DNA of 41,531 nucleotides from Massilia sp. UBA2604 (GCA_002339265.1 DDKG01000252.1:1-41531); one strand, 5' to 3'. Shown: positions 1 through 9,240, counted from the stretch's first letter. Numbers and translations: made by a program. The notes: a model not told the origin generated them from the letters alone.

Positions 1-287
1 AGCGACACGAAATACTGCGCCGCGCGGGCGAAGTAGGCGTAAGGGTTGGTGGTGACGATGCGCGCGCCTTCATAGGTCGCGGCCACCGTCGGATCGTCCA
101 GCGGCGACAGGATCAAGGCCGCCGCCTGGCTTTGCGCGGCCAGTGCGCGCAGCTTGCTGTTGCTGAGGAAGCTGATGTGCGAAGCGCCGGCGGTGTCCAG
201 CGGGGCAATGGCCTGGACCTCGAGGTCCGGGTTGCCCACCAGCTGTCCGCCGAAGCGCTCGACCAAATCGCCCAGTCGAATGCCCAT
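1..287 (-). CDS. lpxD: UDP-3-O-(3-hydroxymyristoyl)glucosamine N-acyltransferase LpxD, partial
   Basis: LpxD adds the second hydroxyacyl chain to UDP-acyl-glucosamine in lipid A synthesis, in the cytoplasm. Only the first 95 or so residues are inside the window; the gene runs off the left edge. The visible part starts MGIRLGDLVERFGGQLVG and continues through an SFLSNSKL segment to TTNPYAYFARAAQYF. This is the N-terminal uridine-binding domain; the left-handed beta-helix with the acyltransferase histidine lies outside. The ATG at 287 is the only plausible start and sits 37 nt after the skp stop, in the same direction. The position after skp and bamA is the usual proteobacterial order and supports the call. 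Confidence 0.93.
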   Translation of the reverse strand, partial: MGIRLGDLVERFGGQLVGNPDLEVQAIAPLDTAGASHISFLSNSKLRALAAQSQAAALILSPLDDPTVAATYEGARIVTTNPYAYFARAAQYFVS

Positions 288-324
288 CTCGGTCTTTCCA
301 GTGTAAGTCAAAATCGGTACTGCT

Positions 325-876
325 TTATTTGTCGAGCAGCTTGAGGATCTTGTCGGTGATGTCCACGCGCGGGCTCACCCACGCCGCCTCGACGAGCACG
401 GCGTCGAGTTTTTCCTGTTCCGCGACCTGCTCGACCAGCTTGTAGGCCTTTTGCGCGATCGCGGCGCGCTCTTCGTTCTTGCGCTGCTGCAGGTCTTCCT
501 GGAACTCGCGCTGCATGCGCTCGACGTCCTTCTGCATGTTGTACAGCTCGCGCGCGCGGCGCGTGCGGTCCAGCTCATTCAGGCCTGCCGCCTCGGCGTC
601 GAACTTCTCGGACGTCTGCTTGTACTTGCCGACCATCTCCTCGACCGCCTTCTGGCGTTTCGAGAACTCGGCGGCCAGCTTGGCGTCGGCCGCCTTGGCC
701 ATCTTGGAGTCGGTCATCAGGCGCTCGGTGTAGACGAAGCCGATGCGGCTGTTGGTCGCCTGCGCATGGGCCAGCGGAGCCGCGCAGACCGCGGCCAGCA
801 TCAGCGAGGCGCCAAGCGCGGGTCCAACCGTGGACCGGCGTCCACCAGGCAGCGAGTCAATCAGGTTTTTCAGCAT
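325..876 (-). CDS. skp: Periplasmic chaperone Skp/OmpH
   Basis: This is a periplasmic holdase chaperone that carries unfolded outer-membrane proteins to the BAM complex. The protein has 183 residues. The long N-terminal signal region ends near residue 39 (PLAHAQA), somewhat longer than in E. coli Skp. The mature part begins SRIGFVYTERLM, typical of OmpH, followed by a long charged coiled-coil (about residues 60-150, rich in K, E, Q and R) that forms the tentacles. The C-terminus LDAVLVEAAWVSPRVDITD is the short beta segment of the family. It lies between bamA and lpxD, 39 nt from bamA. The SD before the ATG at 876 is weak (GAGAG). Confidence 0.95.
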   Translation of the reverse strand: MLKNLIDSLPGGRRSTVGPALGASLMLAAVCAAPLAHAQATNSRIGFVYTERLMTDSKMAKAADAKLAAEFSKRQKAVEEMVGKYKQTSEKFDAEAAGLNELDRTRRARELYNMQKDVERMQREFQEDLQQRKNEERAAIAQKAYKLVEQVAEQEKLDAVLVEAAWVSPRVDITDKILKLLDK

Positions 877-915
877 AAGTCTCTCGCAATCGTTCTTCAG
901 GTCGCCGTGGGCGGC

Positions 916-3252
916 TTAGAAGCCGGTGCCCATCTGGAACTGGAAGCGCTCCAGGCGGTCGCCCGGCAGCGAATTCAGCGGCTTAGCATAACTCAACTTG
1001 AGCGGACCGACCGGGGAAATCCAGGACAGGCCGATACCGGCCGAGTAGCGGAACTCGTCGTAACGGATCTTTGCGTCTTCCTGGAACACCTGACCGCCGT
1101 CGACGAAGGTGAACCAGCGCAGGCTGCGGTCGGTGCCGCTGCCAGGGAACGGGAACTGCAGCTCGGCATTACCGATGATGCGCTTGGAGCCGCCGATCGC
1201 ATCGTAGTAGCGCGGATCGACCACACCCAGCGACGAGCTCTCGTAGCCGCGCACCGAACCGATGCCGCCCGCATAGAAGTTCTTGAACACCGGGTAGGCG
1301 CTGCCGCCGATGCCCTTGCCGTAATCGAACTCGCCGCGCAGGGCCAGGGTCATCCAGCGGGTCAGTGGTTTCCACCACTGATGCTCGTAGACCATCCGGT
1401 AGTACTTGGCGTCGCCGATGGCGTCGATCTCGAAGTTGGCGCGCTGGAAGCGGCCGCGGGTCGGGGTCACCGCGCTGTCGCGGGTGTCGCGGCCCCAGGC
1501 CGCGGTCAGCGGGATCGCATTCGTGGTCGCCTTGCCGATGCCGCTCGCCGGGCCGCCGTTCTGGCGCACGAAGGTCTGGTAGACCGTCGGCGAAGTCTGG
1601 TCGGTTTCCAGTTCGGTGCGTTCGAGGCCGGCGCCGAAGTAGACGGTGTCGGATTCGGAGAACGGCACGCCGAAGGTCAGGTTGCCGCCCATCTGCTTCA
1701 CGGTATACGAACCGATGTTCAGCGCCGGCGGACGCGAGGTGCGCAGGTACAGCGAGAACGCGCGCGAGATGCCGTCGTCCGTGAAGTACGGGTTGGTCTG
1801 CGAGAACGCGATCGTGCGGTTGTACTTGCTGGTGTTCAGCTCGATGCCGACCGTGTTGCCGCTGCCGGCGAAGTTGGCCTGCGAGATCGACGCGGTAAAG
1901 GTGAACTTCTCGGACTGCGAGAAGGCGCCGCCGATCATGAAGTTACCGGTCGGTTTTTCTTCGACCGCGATGTTGACGTCGACCTGGTCCGAGGTGCCCG
2001 GCGACTCCGGCGTCTCGACCTTCACGTCCTTGAAGTAGCCGAGGCGGTCGACGCGGTCGCGCGACAGCTTGACGCGGTTGGCGTCGTACCACGAGCTTTC
2101 GAACTGGCGGAATTCGCGGCGGATCACTTCGTCGCGGGTGACCGTGTTGCCCGAGATGTTCATGTGGCGCACATAGGCGCGCTTGCCCGGATCGACGAAG
2201 AAGGTGAACGCGACTTCGCGTTTCTCGCGGTCGAGTTCCGGGTTGGCCGTCACGTTGGCGAAGGCATAGCCGAAGGTGCCGAGGCGATCGGCGATCAGCT
2301 TGTTGGTCGCTTCCTGCAGGTCGCCCACATAGGTCTTGCCCGGCTGGAGCACGATCAGCTCCTTGAGCTCTTCCTCGCGGCCGAACATCTCGCCTTCGAG
2401 CTTGACGCTCGAGACGGTGTACTGCTCGCCCTCGGTGATGTTGAGGGTCAGGTAGATGTCGCGCTTGTCGGGCGTGATCGAGACCTGGGTCGATTCGACG
2501 TTGGCTTCCAGGTAGCCGTGGTTCAGGTACCAGGACTTGATGGTCTCGAGGTCGCCGGTCAGCTTTTGCTTGGAATACTGGTCGGCCTTCGAGTACCAGG
2601 TGAACCAGCCCGACGGGCGCAGCTCGAGCAGCTGGCGCAGCTGCTTGTCGCTGAAGGCCTTGTTGCCGATGATGTTGATGCCCTTGATCTTGGCGACATC
2701 ACCCTCGTCGATATTGAACATGACCGTCACGCGGTTGCGCTCGATCGGGGTCACGGTGGTGGTGATCTTGACGCCGTACAGGCCATGCGACAGGTACTGG
2801 CGCTTGAGCTCCTGCTCGGCGCGGTCGACCGAGGCCTTGTCGAAGATGCGGGTCTGTGCCACGCCGATCTCGGCCAGCGCCTTGACCAGCATGTCTTTTT
2901 CGAATTCCTTGGTGCCGGTGAAATCGACCGATGAAATCGCCGGGCGTTCCTCGACCAGCACCACCAGCACGCCATTTTCTTCCTCGAGGCGGATGTCCTT
3001 GAAGAAGCCAGTGGCGTACAGTGCCTTGATCGCGCTCGATGCCTTGGCGTCGTCGAAGGTCTCCCCCACGCGCACCGGCAGATAGCTGAACACGGTGCCT
3101 GCTTCCGTCCGCTGGATGCCTTCGACCCGGATATCCTTGACGACGAACGGGTTGGCGGCCAGCGCATTACTGGCGCACAGGGCCATCACGGCAGCGCCGA
3201 TCAAGCTGCGACGAATGAACGGCAGGGCAAAACGATCTGGTTGTGATTTCAT
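916..3252 (-). CDS. bamA: Outer membrane protein assembly factor BamA
   Basis: BamA is the central beta-barrel insertase of the BAM complex in the outer membrane. From the ATG at 3252 the protein has 778 residues, near the family norm. An in-frame ATG 24 nt upstream (3276) would add eight residues before the signal peptide; neither start has a convincing SD. The signal peptide ends around SNALAANPF. Five POTRA domains follow to about residue 430, then the C-terminal barrel. The loop-6 motif appears as SVRGYESSS (VRGF/Y class), and the protein ends in MGTGF with the C-terminal phenylalanine of outer-membrane barrels. It lies between rseP and skp. Confidence 0.97.
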   Translation of the reverse strand: MKSQPDRFALPFIRRSLIGAAVMALCASNALAANPFVVKDIRVEGIQRTEAGTVFSYLPVRVGETFDDAKASSAIKALYATGFFKDIRLEEENGVLVVLVEERPAISSVDFTGTKEFEKDMLVKALAEIGVAQTRIFDKASVDRAEQELKRQYLSHGLYGVKITTTVTPIERNRVTVMFNIDEGDVAKIKGINIIGNKAFSDKQLRQLLELRPSGWFTWYSKADQYSKQKLTGDLETIKSWYLNHGYLEANVESTQVSITPDKRDIYLTLNITEGEQYTVSSVKLEGEMFGREEELKELIVLQPGKTYVGDLQEATNKLIADRLGTFGYAFANVTANPELDREKREVAFTFFVDPGKRAYVRHMNISGNTVTRDEVIRREFRQFESSWYDANRVKLSRDRVDRLGYFKDVKVETPESPGTSDQVDVNIAVEEKPTGNFMIGGAFSQSEKFTFTASISQANFAGSGNTVGIELNTSKYNRTIAFSQTNPYFTDDGISRAFSLYLRTSRPPALNIGSYTVKQMGGNLTFGVPFSESDTVYFGAGLERTELETDQTSPTVYQTFVRQNGGPASGIGKATTNAIPLTAAWGRDTRDSAVTPTRGRFQRANFEIDAIGDAKYYRMVYEHQWWKPLTRWMTLALRGEFDYGKGIGGSAYPVFKNFYAGGIGSVRGYESSSLGVVDPRYYDAIGGSKRIIGNAELQFPFPGSGTDRSLRWFTFVDGGQVFQEDAKIRYDEFRYSAGIGLSWISPVGPLKLSYAKPLNSLPGDRLERFQFQMGTGF

Positions 3253-3314
3253 TGGCTGGATCAAAGGGTCAGTCATTTGGACAACGATTGCATATTATTC
3301 TGTGCCGGGAATTG

Positions 3315-3336
3315 TCGCTCCCGTATCCGGGAGCGA
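3315..3336. repeat. Perfect 9-bp stem-loop between rseP and bamA
   Basis: TCGCTCCCG at 3315-3323 pairs perfectly with CGGGAGCGA at 3328-3336 around a TATC loop. No T-run follows on either strand, so it is not a standard terminator. Its arms resemble the GTCGCTCCCG half of the REP-like elements at 25118 and 25194, so it may be a degenerate relative, or an RNA processing or stability element in the rseP-bamA transcript. Confidence 0.55.
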
Positions 3337-3346
3337 ATGCGGGCCG

Positions 3347-4684
3347 CTAGAGCAGCCGCACCAGGTCATTGAAGACGGCGAGCGCCATCAGCATGAACAG
3401 CAGGCCGACCCCGGCGCGCTGCGCGAACTCTCCGACGCGCGCAGGAAGGGGACGCCCGGTCAAAACTTCCAGCGAATAATACAGTAAATGGCCACCATCC
3501 AGAACCGGAATTGGTAACAAATTCATTACTCCTAAGCTGATACTAATAAAGGCGATGAACTGTAAATAGCTCACGAGACCTATTCTTGCGGTCTGTCCGG
3601 CATAATCGGCGATGGTAATGGGACCGGTCACATTCTTCCACGACGCTTCCCCGGTAATCATCTTCCAGATCATCTTGAGGGTCATCACGCTGGTCTCCCA
3701 GGTGCGCTCGGCTCCGCGCGCGATCGCCTCGAACGGGCCGGAACTCACGGTCACCATCTCCGGCGCCTGGGCCACCATGGCCTTGATCACGCCGCGGCCA
3801 TCGGGACCTGCTTCAGGCGTCAGCGACAGCGCCACCGGACGGCCGCCGCGCTCGACCTCGAGCGCCAGCGGCTTGGCCGGCGACGCACGCACCGTCTCGA
3901 TGAAGGCGATGCCGTCGTTCACCGGCTCACCATTCATGCGCAGCACCAGATCGCCGGCCTGCAGGCCGGCGCGCTGCCCTGCCCCATCCGGCAGCACCTT
4001 GTCGATGCGCGGTTGCGGGCGCCACAGGTCCAGGCCCAGTTCGGCCATCACGTCGGTTTCGACGTCGAGCCGGCCGACGACCGCCGCCGGCAGGGTCGCC
4101 GAGTAGACGCCGCCGTGCGCGCCGCGCAGTTCCAGGCGCGCATCCGATTTATCCACTGCCGCATGCACGACCTGCCAGCGCAGCTCGGTCCACGAACGTA
4201 CCGGATTGCCGTTGACGGCAACCACCGTGTCGCCGCCGCGCACGCCGGCCCTGGCGGCTTCGGAAGCCTCCGGCGCCGCGCGCAGGCGCGCCGACGGTTC
4301 GTCGACGCCATGCATATACAGCGCGGCCATCAGGCCGATCGCCAGCAGGAAGTTGGCCAGCGGGCCGGCGGCCACGATGGCGATCCGCTTCCAGACGTGC
4401 TGGCGCGTGAATTCGCGATCCAGGTCGGCCTCACTAGTGGGCGCGGTCTCGGGGTCGCGCGCGTCGAGCATCTTGACGTAGCCGCCCAGCGGCAGCGCCG
4501 ACAAGGCCCATTCGGTCTGGTCCCGGCCGAAGCGGCGCGACCAGACCACGCGGCCCATGCCGACCGAGAAGCGCAGCACCTTGACGCCGCAGGCGCGCGC
4601 GACCAGGTAGTGGCCCAGTTCGTGGATCACGATCAGGGGGCCGAGCGCCAGCACGAAGGCCAGCACGGTGTAGAGCATGGTCAT
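3347..4684 (-). CDS. rseP: Site-2 intramembrane protease RseP
   Basis: RseP is an inner-membrane zinc metalloprotease that cleaves anti-sigma-E factor and remnant signal peptides. The 445-residue protein has the HExxH zinc motif in the first membrane helix (VIHELGHYLVARACG, residues 19-33). Two PDZ domains lie in the middle (GDTVVAVNGNPV and GDLVLRMNGEPV). The third zinc ligand is in the C-terminal NLLPIPVLDGGH motif. Length and order match the family. Two ATGs (4684 and 4678) could serve; no clear SD is seen. It starts 16 nt after the dxr stop, as part of the dxr-rseP-bamA transcript. Confidence 0.96.
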   Translation of the reverse strand: MTMLYTVLAFVLALGPLIVIHELGHYLVARACGVKVLRFSVGMGRVVWSRRFGRDQTEWALSALPLGGYVKMLDARDPETAPTSEADLDREFTRQHVWKRIAIVAAGPLANFLLAIGLMAALYMHGVDEPSARLRAAPEASEAARAGVRGGDTVVAVNGNPVRSWTELRWQVVHAAVDKSDARLELRGAHGGVYSATLPAAVVGRLDVETDVMAELGLDLWRPQPRIDKVLPDGAGQRAGLQAGDLVLRMNGEPVNDGIAFIETVRASPAKPLALEVERGGRPVALSLTPEAGPDGRGVIKAMVAQAPEMVTVSSGPFEAIARGAERTWETSVMTLKMIWKMITGEASWKNVTGPITIADYAGQTARIGLVSYLQFIAFISISLGVMNLLPIPVLDGGHLLYYSLEVLTGRPLPARVGEFAQRAGVGLLFMLMALAVFNDLVRLL

Positions 4685-4700
4685 GGTGTGGTCGAGGGGG

Positions 4701-5888
4701 TCAGTGCGGCAAGCCTGCTACGATGTTCGAGACGGCGTCGTTGGCGACCGCGCGCGCGCGCGTGTCCTGGGCCAGCACCGCCTCGATCGACGGGGCCGGG
4801 CCGTGCGGCACGACGTCCAGCGCGTGCTTGATCACGCGGTCGATGTCGCGGAAACCGATGCGGCGCTCGAGGAAGGCTTGCACCGCCACCTCGTTGGCCG
4901 CGTTCAGCAGGGCCGGCGCGGTGCCGCCCGCGCGCAATGCGTCGAATGCCAGCGCCAGGCACGGGAAGCGCTCGAAGTCGGGCGCGAAGAACTGCAGTCC
5001 GGCCATTTGCGTCAGGTCGAGCTGGGCCACGCCCGACTCGATCCGCTCCGGGTAGGCCAGCGCATTCGCGATCGGGGTGCGCATGTCGGGGTTGCCCAAC
5101 TGGGCCAGCACCGAGCCGTCGACGTAGGACACCATCGAGTGGATCACGCTTTGCGGATGGATCACGACCTCGATCAGGTCGGCCGGGGCGCCGAACAGCC
5201 AGTGAGCCTCGATCACTTCCAGGCCCTTGTTCATCATCGTGGCGGAATCGACCGAGATCTTGCGGCCCATGACCCAGTTCGGGTGCTTGCAGGCTTCGTC
5301 CGGCGTCACGCTGCCAAGGGTGTCGACGGCGCGGTTCAGGAACGGACCGCCGGACGCCGTGAGCAGGATCTTGGCCACGCCGCAGGCGCCGGGCACGCGC
5401 GCATACGACGCCGGCAGCGCCTGGAAGATCGCATTGTGTTCGCTGTCGACCGGCAGCAGGGTCGCCTTGTGCTCGCGCACGGCGTCCATGAACAGCTGGC
5501 CCGACATCACCAGCGCTTCTTTATTCGCCAGCAGGATCTTCTTGCTGGCGCGCGCCGCGGCCAGGGTCGGCGCCAGGCCGGCGGCGCCGACGATGGCGGC
5601 CATCACGATGTCGGTGTCGGCATGCGAGGCGATGTCGCACAGCGCCGCTTCTCCGTATTCGACGCTGGTCGGCAGGTCGGCGATCAGGGCCGCCAGGCTG
5701 GCGGCCGCTTCAGGGCTGCCGACCACGGCGCGCTGCGGGCGAAACTGGCGGCAGCTTGCTGCCAGTTCTTCCACCCGCGAATGCGCGCTGAGGGCGTAGA
5801 CGCGGTAGCGGCCGGGATGGCGCGCCACCACGTCGAGGGTCGAGGCGCCGATCGAACCGGTGGCGCCAAGGATGGTAATGCCTTGCAT
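4701..5888 (-). CDS. dxr: 1-deoxy-D-xylulose 5-phosphate reductoisomerase
   Basis: Dxr converts DXP to 2-C-methyl-D-erythritol 4-phosphate with NADPH, the first committed step of the MEP isoprenoid pathway, in the cytoplasm. The 395-residue protein begins with the NADPH-binding motif [14 protein letters not shown]. It carries the substrate and metal motifs SEHNAIFQ and [20 protein letters not shown]. Length is normal. The SD AAGGAAG precedes the ATG at 5888. It is 12 nt downstream of cdsA and 16 nt upstream of rseP. Having it beside uppS links isoprenoid supply with undecaprenyl phosphate synthesis. Confidence 0.97.
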   Translation of the reverse strand: MQGITILGATGSIGASTLDVVARHPGRYRVYALSAHSRVEELAASCRQFRPQRAVVGSPEAAASLAALIADLPTSVEYGEAALCDIASHADTDIVMAAIVGAAGLAPTLAAARASKKILLANKEALVMSGQLFMDAVREHKATLLPVDSEHNAIFQALPASYARVPGACGVAKILLTASGGPFLNRAVDTLGSVTPDEACKHPNWVMGRKISVDSATMMNKGLEVIEAHWLFGAPADLIEVVIHPQSVIHSMVSYVDGSVLAQLGNPDMRTPIANALAYPERIESGVAQLDLTQMAGLQFFAPDFERFPCLALAFDALRAGGTAPALLNAANEVAVQAFLERRIGFRDIDRVIKHALDVVPHGPAPSIEAVLAQDTRARAVANDAVSNIVAGLPH

Positions 5889-5900
5889 GGAAACTTCCTT

Positions 5901-6731
5901 CTAGAGCCGGGTGGCGATCAGGGCCGCCAGCGGCAGGACCGGCACGAGTGCGTCGATCCGGTCCAGCACGCCGCCGTGGCCGGGCAGCAGATTGCTGCTG
6001 TCCTTCATGCCGGCGCGGCGCTTGAGCTGGGATTCGAACAGGTCGCCGACCACGCTGGCGACGACGATGAGGGCGATAACGGCCAGCATGCCGGCCCAGC
6101 CGAAGCTGGCCTGCACGCGCACCGCGAAGGTATTGGCCAAGGCTTCGCCGCCGAACAGGACGGTAAGCGAGGCGAGCAGCAAGGTGACGATGCCGCCGCC
6201 GATCGCGCCTTCCCACGATTTGCCGGGAGAGATCGACGGCGCCAGCTTGTTCTTGCCAAAGGTCTTGCCGCACACATAGGCGAAGATGTCGGCCGACCAC
6301 ACGATGACCAGCACCGACAGCAGGAACAGCGCCGAATACTGGAACAGCATGACGATGGCGGCGAAGCAGGCGACCAGCGAAATCGCGTACAGCAGGCTCA
6401 GCAGCGTATTCGGCGTGCTGGCCAGCGGCGGCAGGCCGAGCTTGAGCGTCGGTGCGAAGCGCAGCAGCCACAGCAGCGCGCCGATGGCGAACCAGAAGGT
6501 CGGATCGCCCTGCTCGCGCATGAAGAAGGCATAGGCGAAGGCCAGGGTCCAGGCCACCGCGATCGCCACCGCGCTCTTCGCGCCGGGATTAAACAGGCGG
6601 AAACACTCCCAGATCGCCGCCCCGAAGAAGATCGAGGCGACCACCGCGAACGCCGTGGGGTTGTTGGAATACAGGACCGGCAGCAGGACTGCCAGCAGGA
6701 CGAGCGCGGTGAGGATCCGGGTCTTGAGCAT
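5901..6731 (-). CDS. cdsA: Phosphatidate cytidylyltransferase CdsA
   Basis: CdsA makes CDP-diacylglycerol from phosphatidic acid and CTP at the inner membrane, the branch point to all phospholipids. The 276-residue protein is mostly hydrophobic helices. Its C-terminal third has the family signature: PGKSWEGAIGG, then VVGDLFESQLKRRAGMKDS and LPGHGGVLDRIDAL, with the conserved acidic residues. The ATG at 6731 overlaps the uppS stop by one base (TGATG), which indicates translational coupling. Confidence 0.96.
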   Translation of the reverse strand: MLKTRILTALVLLAVLLPVLYSNNPTAFAVVASIFFGAAIWECFRLFNPGAKSAVAIAVAWTLAFAYAFFMREQGDPTFWFAIGALLWLLRFAPTLKLGLPPLASTPNTLLSLLYAISLVACFAAIVMLFQYSALFLLSVLVIVWSADIFAYVCGKTFGKNKLAPSISPGKSWEGAIGGGIVTLLLASLTVLFGGEALANTFAVRVQASFGWAGMLAVIALIVVASVVGDLFESQLKRRAGMKDSSNLLPGHGGVLDRIDALVPVLPLAALIATRL

Positions 6732-7480
6732 CAGTTGGTCTTCTTCGCTACCTGGTCGCCGGTCTGGCCGAAGCGCCGTTCGCGCTTCTGGAACGAGGCG
6801 ATCGCCTCGTCCAGCGCCTCGGGCGTGAAATCGGGCCAGAAGGTGCCAGTAAAATGCAGTTCAGAATACGCCAGCTGCCACAACAGGAAATTCGAGATGC
6901 GCTCCTCACCGCCGGTCCGGATGAACAGGTCGGGTTCGGGCGCATACGCCATTGCCAGGTGCTCTGCCAGCATTTCCTCCGTAAATTCGGTCACGCCGGG
7001 GTTGGCCTGCACCATCTTCCCCGTTGCCTGCATGATATCCCAGCGGCCGCCATAGTTGGCGCACACGGTGACGGTCAGGCGGGTATTGCCGGCGGTGCGG
7101 CGCTCGGCATTGGCGATCATCTCTTGCAGCTTCGGATCGAAGCGGCTCAGGTCGCCCACGACTTTCAGGCGAATATTATTGGCGTGCATCTTCGAGACTT
7201 CACGCTCGAGCGCCGTCACGAACAGGCGCATCAAGAGCGACACCTCTTCGGCCGGGCGGCGCCAGTTCTCGGACGAGAAGGCGAACAGGGTCAGGTACTC
7301 GACCCCGCGCAGCACGCAGGCCTCGACGATGCCGCGCACGGCTTCCACGCCCTTGACGTGGCCGGCAACGCGCGGCAGCAGGCGTTTGGTGGCCCAACGG
7401 CCATTACCATCCATGATGATGGCGATATGGCGCGGCACGGCGGGCGTGTCGGGAACAGCGGTGGTCGAACTTTTGAACAT
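6731..7480 (-). CDS. uppS: Undecaprenyl diphosphate synthase
   Basis: UppS is a cis-prenyltransferase that makes the C55 lipid carrier for cell-wall and LPS sugars. The 249-residue protein has the substrate-binding P-loop [15 protein letters not shown] with the catalytic Asp, then [11 protein letters not shown]. The C-terminal signature is [18 protein letters not shown]; the usual form is RTSGE, so there is one Ser-to-Gly change. I chose the ATG at 7480 over an in-frame TTG at 7507 because homologues begin a few residues before [10 protein letters not shown]. The SD is weak. It is coupled to cdsA by a one-base overlap and separated from frr by a large hairpin. Confidence 0.96.
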   Translation of the reverse strand: MFKSSTTAVPDTPAVPRHIAIIMDGNGRWATKRLLPRVAGHVKGVEAVRGIVEACVLRGVEYLTLFAFSSENWRRPAEEVSLLMRLFVTALEREVSKMHANNIRLKVVGDLSRFDPKLQEMIANAERRTAGNTRLTVTVCANYGGRWDIMQATGKMVQANPGVTEFTEEMLAEHLAMAYAPEPDLFIRTGGEERISNFLLWQLAYSELHFTGTFWPDFTPEALDEAIASFQKRERRFGQTGDQVAKKTN

Positions 7481-7532
7481 CTTGTATCCAGCAGTGCAAA
7501 TGGCCAATCAGAATTGGACAATCATAAGGTAG

Positions 7533-7569
7533 GCGGACCGGCCGCGGCAAGTCGCCGGGGCCGGTCCGC
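7533..7569. repeat. Strong 11-bp stem-loop between frr and uppS
   Basis: GCGGACCGGCC (7533-7543) pairs perfectly with GGCCGGTCCGC (7559-7569) around a 15-nt loop that can pair further inside. It fills most of the 112-nt frr-uppS gap. No T-run follows, so it is not a textbook intrinsic terminator. It may be a Rho-assisted or partial terminator, or an mRNA processing or stabilising element. The rest of the gap, towards uppS, has a small CCAAT/ATTGG inverted repeat and no clear promoter. Confidence 0.7.
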
Positions 7570-7592
7570 AAGAAGGCCGAAAAGGCCAGTCC

Positions 7593-8153
7593 TTACACCG
7601 TCAGGATTTCTTTCTCTTTCTCGCCCAGCAGCTTGTCGATGTCGGCCACGGCCTTGTCGGTCAGCTTCTGGATTTCGTCCGAGGCGCGGCGCTCGTCGTC
7701 TTCCGATGCGGTCTTGTCTTTGACCATTTTCTTCAGCGCTTCGTTGGCGTCACGACGGATATTGCGCACGGCAATCTTCGCGTCCTCGCCTTCCGACTTG
7801 GTCAGCTTGACCATCTCTTTACGGCGCTCTTCGGTCAGCGGCGGGGTCGGCACGCGGATCATGTCGCCCTGCGCCGACGGGTTCAGGCCCAGGTCGGCGT
7901 CGCGGATCGCTTTTTCGATGGTCGCGGCCATTTTCTTTTCGAACGGCTGGACACCGATGGTGCGCGCGTCGACCAGGGTCAGGTTGGCCACCATCGGCAG
8001 CGCGGTCGGCGAACCGTAGTATTCGACCATCACGTGGTCGAGGATGCCGGTGTGGGCGCGGCCGGTGCGGACCTTCGCCAGGTCGGCTTTCAGGGTCTCG
8101 ATGGACTTGGCCATGCGCTCTTGCGCGTTCTTTTTGACGTCAGCCAGGGACAT
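7593..8153 (-). CDS. frr: Ribosome recycling factor
   Basis: RRF splits the post-termination ribosome together with EF-G. The 186-residue protein is full length. It starts [19 protein letters not shown] and has the conserved [15 protein letters not shown] and [17 protein letters not shown] motifs in the first helix and beta domain. The three-helix bundle closes with [16 protein letters not shown] good SD (AAGGAG) precedes the ATG at 8153. It is 27 nt downstream of pyrH, in the usual pyrH-frr pair. Confidence 0.98.
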   Translation of the reverse strand: MSLADVKKNAQERMAKSIETLKADLAKVRTGRAHTGILDHVMVEYYGSPTALPMVANLTLVDARTIGVQPFEKKMAATIEKAIRDADLGLNPSAQGDMIRVPTPPLTEERRKEMVKLTKSEGEDAKIAVRNIRRDANEALKKMVKDKTASEDDERRASDEIQKLTDKAVADIDKLLGEKEKEILTV

Positions 8154-8180
8154 GCTGCTCTCCTTGTTGTTCAGTAATAT

Positions 8181-8897
8181 TTAAACGTGTACCAGTGTAC
8201 CCTCGTCTTCGCCCATGATCACGCGGGTGAGCGCGCCGGGTTTGACGATGGAGAACACCTTGATCGGCAGCTTCTGGTCGCGGCACAGCGCGAAGGCGGT
8301 GGCGTCCATCACCTGCAGGTGCTTGGCGATGGCTTCGTCGAACGAAATGTTCTCGTAGCGGGTCGCGTGCGGGTCTTTCTTGGGGTCGGCGCTGTAGACG
8401 CCGTCGACCTTGGTGGCTTTCAGGACGATCTCGGCCGAAATCTCGGCGCCGCGCAGGGCGGCCGCGGTGTCGGTGGTGAAGAACGGATTGCCGGTGCCGG
8501 CGGCGAACACGACTACCTTGCCTTCTTCCAGGTATTGCAGGGCTTTCGGGCGCACATAAGGCTCGACCACCTGCTCGATGCCGATCGCCGACATGACGCG
8601 GGCGGTGATGCCGACGTGGCGCATGGCGTCGGCCAGGGCCAGCGCGTTCATGACGGTGGCCAGCATGCCCATGTAGTCGGCGGTGGCGCGGTCCATGCCC
8701 TGGGCGCCGGGGGCGACGCCGCGGAAGATGTTGCCGCCGCCAATCACCACCGCCACCTGCACGCCCAGCTTCGCCACTTCCGCCACGTCGGCCACCATGC
8801 GCTCGATGGTGGCGCGGTTGATGCCGAACGGATCGTCGCCCATCAGCGCTTCGCCGGACAGTTTCAGGAGGACTCGTTGGTAGGCTGGTTTTGACAT
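8181..8897 (-). CDS. pyrH: UMP kinase PyrH
   Basis: PyrH phosphorylates UMP to UDP with ATP, an allosterically controlled step in pyrimidine nucleotide synthesis. The open frame extends further upstream, but translation should start at 8897: this ATG has an AGGAG SD about nine bases before it, gives the usual 238 residues and begins [20 protein letters not shown]. Amino-acid-kinase motifs are present: [30 protein letters not shown] and [14 protein letters not shown]. The upstream extension reads through a REP-like repeat and is not coding. It is followed by frr. Confidence 0.97.
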   Translation of the reverse strand: MSKPAYQRVLLKLSGEALMGDDPFGINRATIERMVADVAEVAKLGVQVAVVIGGGNIFRGVAPGAQGMDRATADYMGMLATVMNALALADAMRHVGITARVMSAIGIEQVVEPYVRPKALQYLEEGKVVVFAAGTGNPFFTTDTAAALRGAEISAEIVLKATKVDGVYSADPKKDPHATRYENISFDEAIAKHLQVMDATAFALCRDQKLPIKVFSIVKPGALTRVIMGEDEGTLVHV

Positions 8898-8993
8898 GAT
8901 GAAGCGGCTCCTAATGTGATGTTTCGATGTTGCGAATTCGGGTCCGATCGCGGGCTCTCGGGCTGCGATCTCATCTGCCTTGGAGGCGATGGC

Positions 8994-8999
8994 ATTGTA
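8994..8999 (-). promoter_or_regulatory. Candidate -10 of pyrH promoter
   Basis: TACAAT lies on the minus strand about 100 nt upstream of the pyrH ATG, downstream of the tsf terminator and the REP pair. A promoter is expected here because tsf ends with a terminator. No good -35 stands at 16-18 nt, so the call is tentative. Confidence 0.35.
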
Positions 9000-9037
9000 A
9001 GGCGGGCACGGTCGGCGGGTCGCGCTGCTGGTGCACG

Positions 9038-9162
9038 CATGCATAACTTGGGTCCCCGCCTGCGCGGGGACGACGTGCTGAGGGTGCGGACTACAGGAGC
9101 CTCTATCGGCCCGCCCCATTCAAACGTCGTTCCCGCGAAGGCGGGAACCCAAGTTTCCATGC
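9038..9162. repeat. REP-like inverted pair between pyrH and tsf
   Basis: Two 29-bp elements face each other at 9047-9075 and 9125-9153, 49 bp apart. Each carries a 20-bp palindrome: GTCCCCGCCTGCGCGGGGAC (9052-9071) and GTTCCCGCGAAGGCGGGAAC. One flank is CTTGG/CCAAG and the other CGACG/CGTCG. The same unit recurs at 25118 and 25194. The palindromes resemble the dRS3 repeats known in Neisseria. This pair fills most of the 344-bp gap between pyrH and tsf; I see no gene there. Confidence 0.85.
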
Positions 9163-9207
9163 TCAGCCACAACTTCATTGTAGCCACGCACACAAACCAC
9201 CCCACCT

Positions 9208-9240
9208 TAAAAAAACGGACCTTACGGCCCGTTCTTTTTG
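9208..9240 (-). terminator. Rho-independent terminator of tsf
   Basis: On the minus strand, just after the tsf stop, an 8-bp stem (AACGGGCC with GGTCCGTT, one G-T pair) closes a GTAA loop and is followed by a run of seven T. It is a textbook intrinsic terminator and ends the tsf transcript before pyrH. Confidence 0.9.

Noticed and set aside
451..2934. 827-codon open frame on the plus strand
   Set aside because: It is antisense to skp and bamA, which have full family signatures; composition is that of a shadow frame.
4677..7055. 792-codon open frame on the plus strand
   Set aside because: It is antisense to dxr, cdsA and uppS, with no start signal or recognisable domain.
8898..9119. N-terminal extension of PyrH by about 74 residues
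   Set aside because: It reads through the REP-like repeat (giving [13 protein letters not shown] peptides), while the ATG at 8897 has an SD and the normal length.
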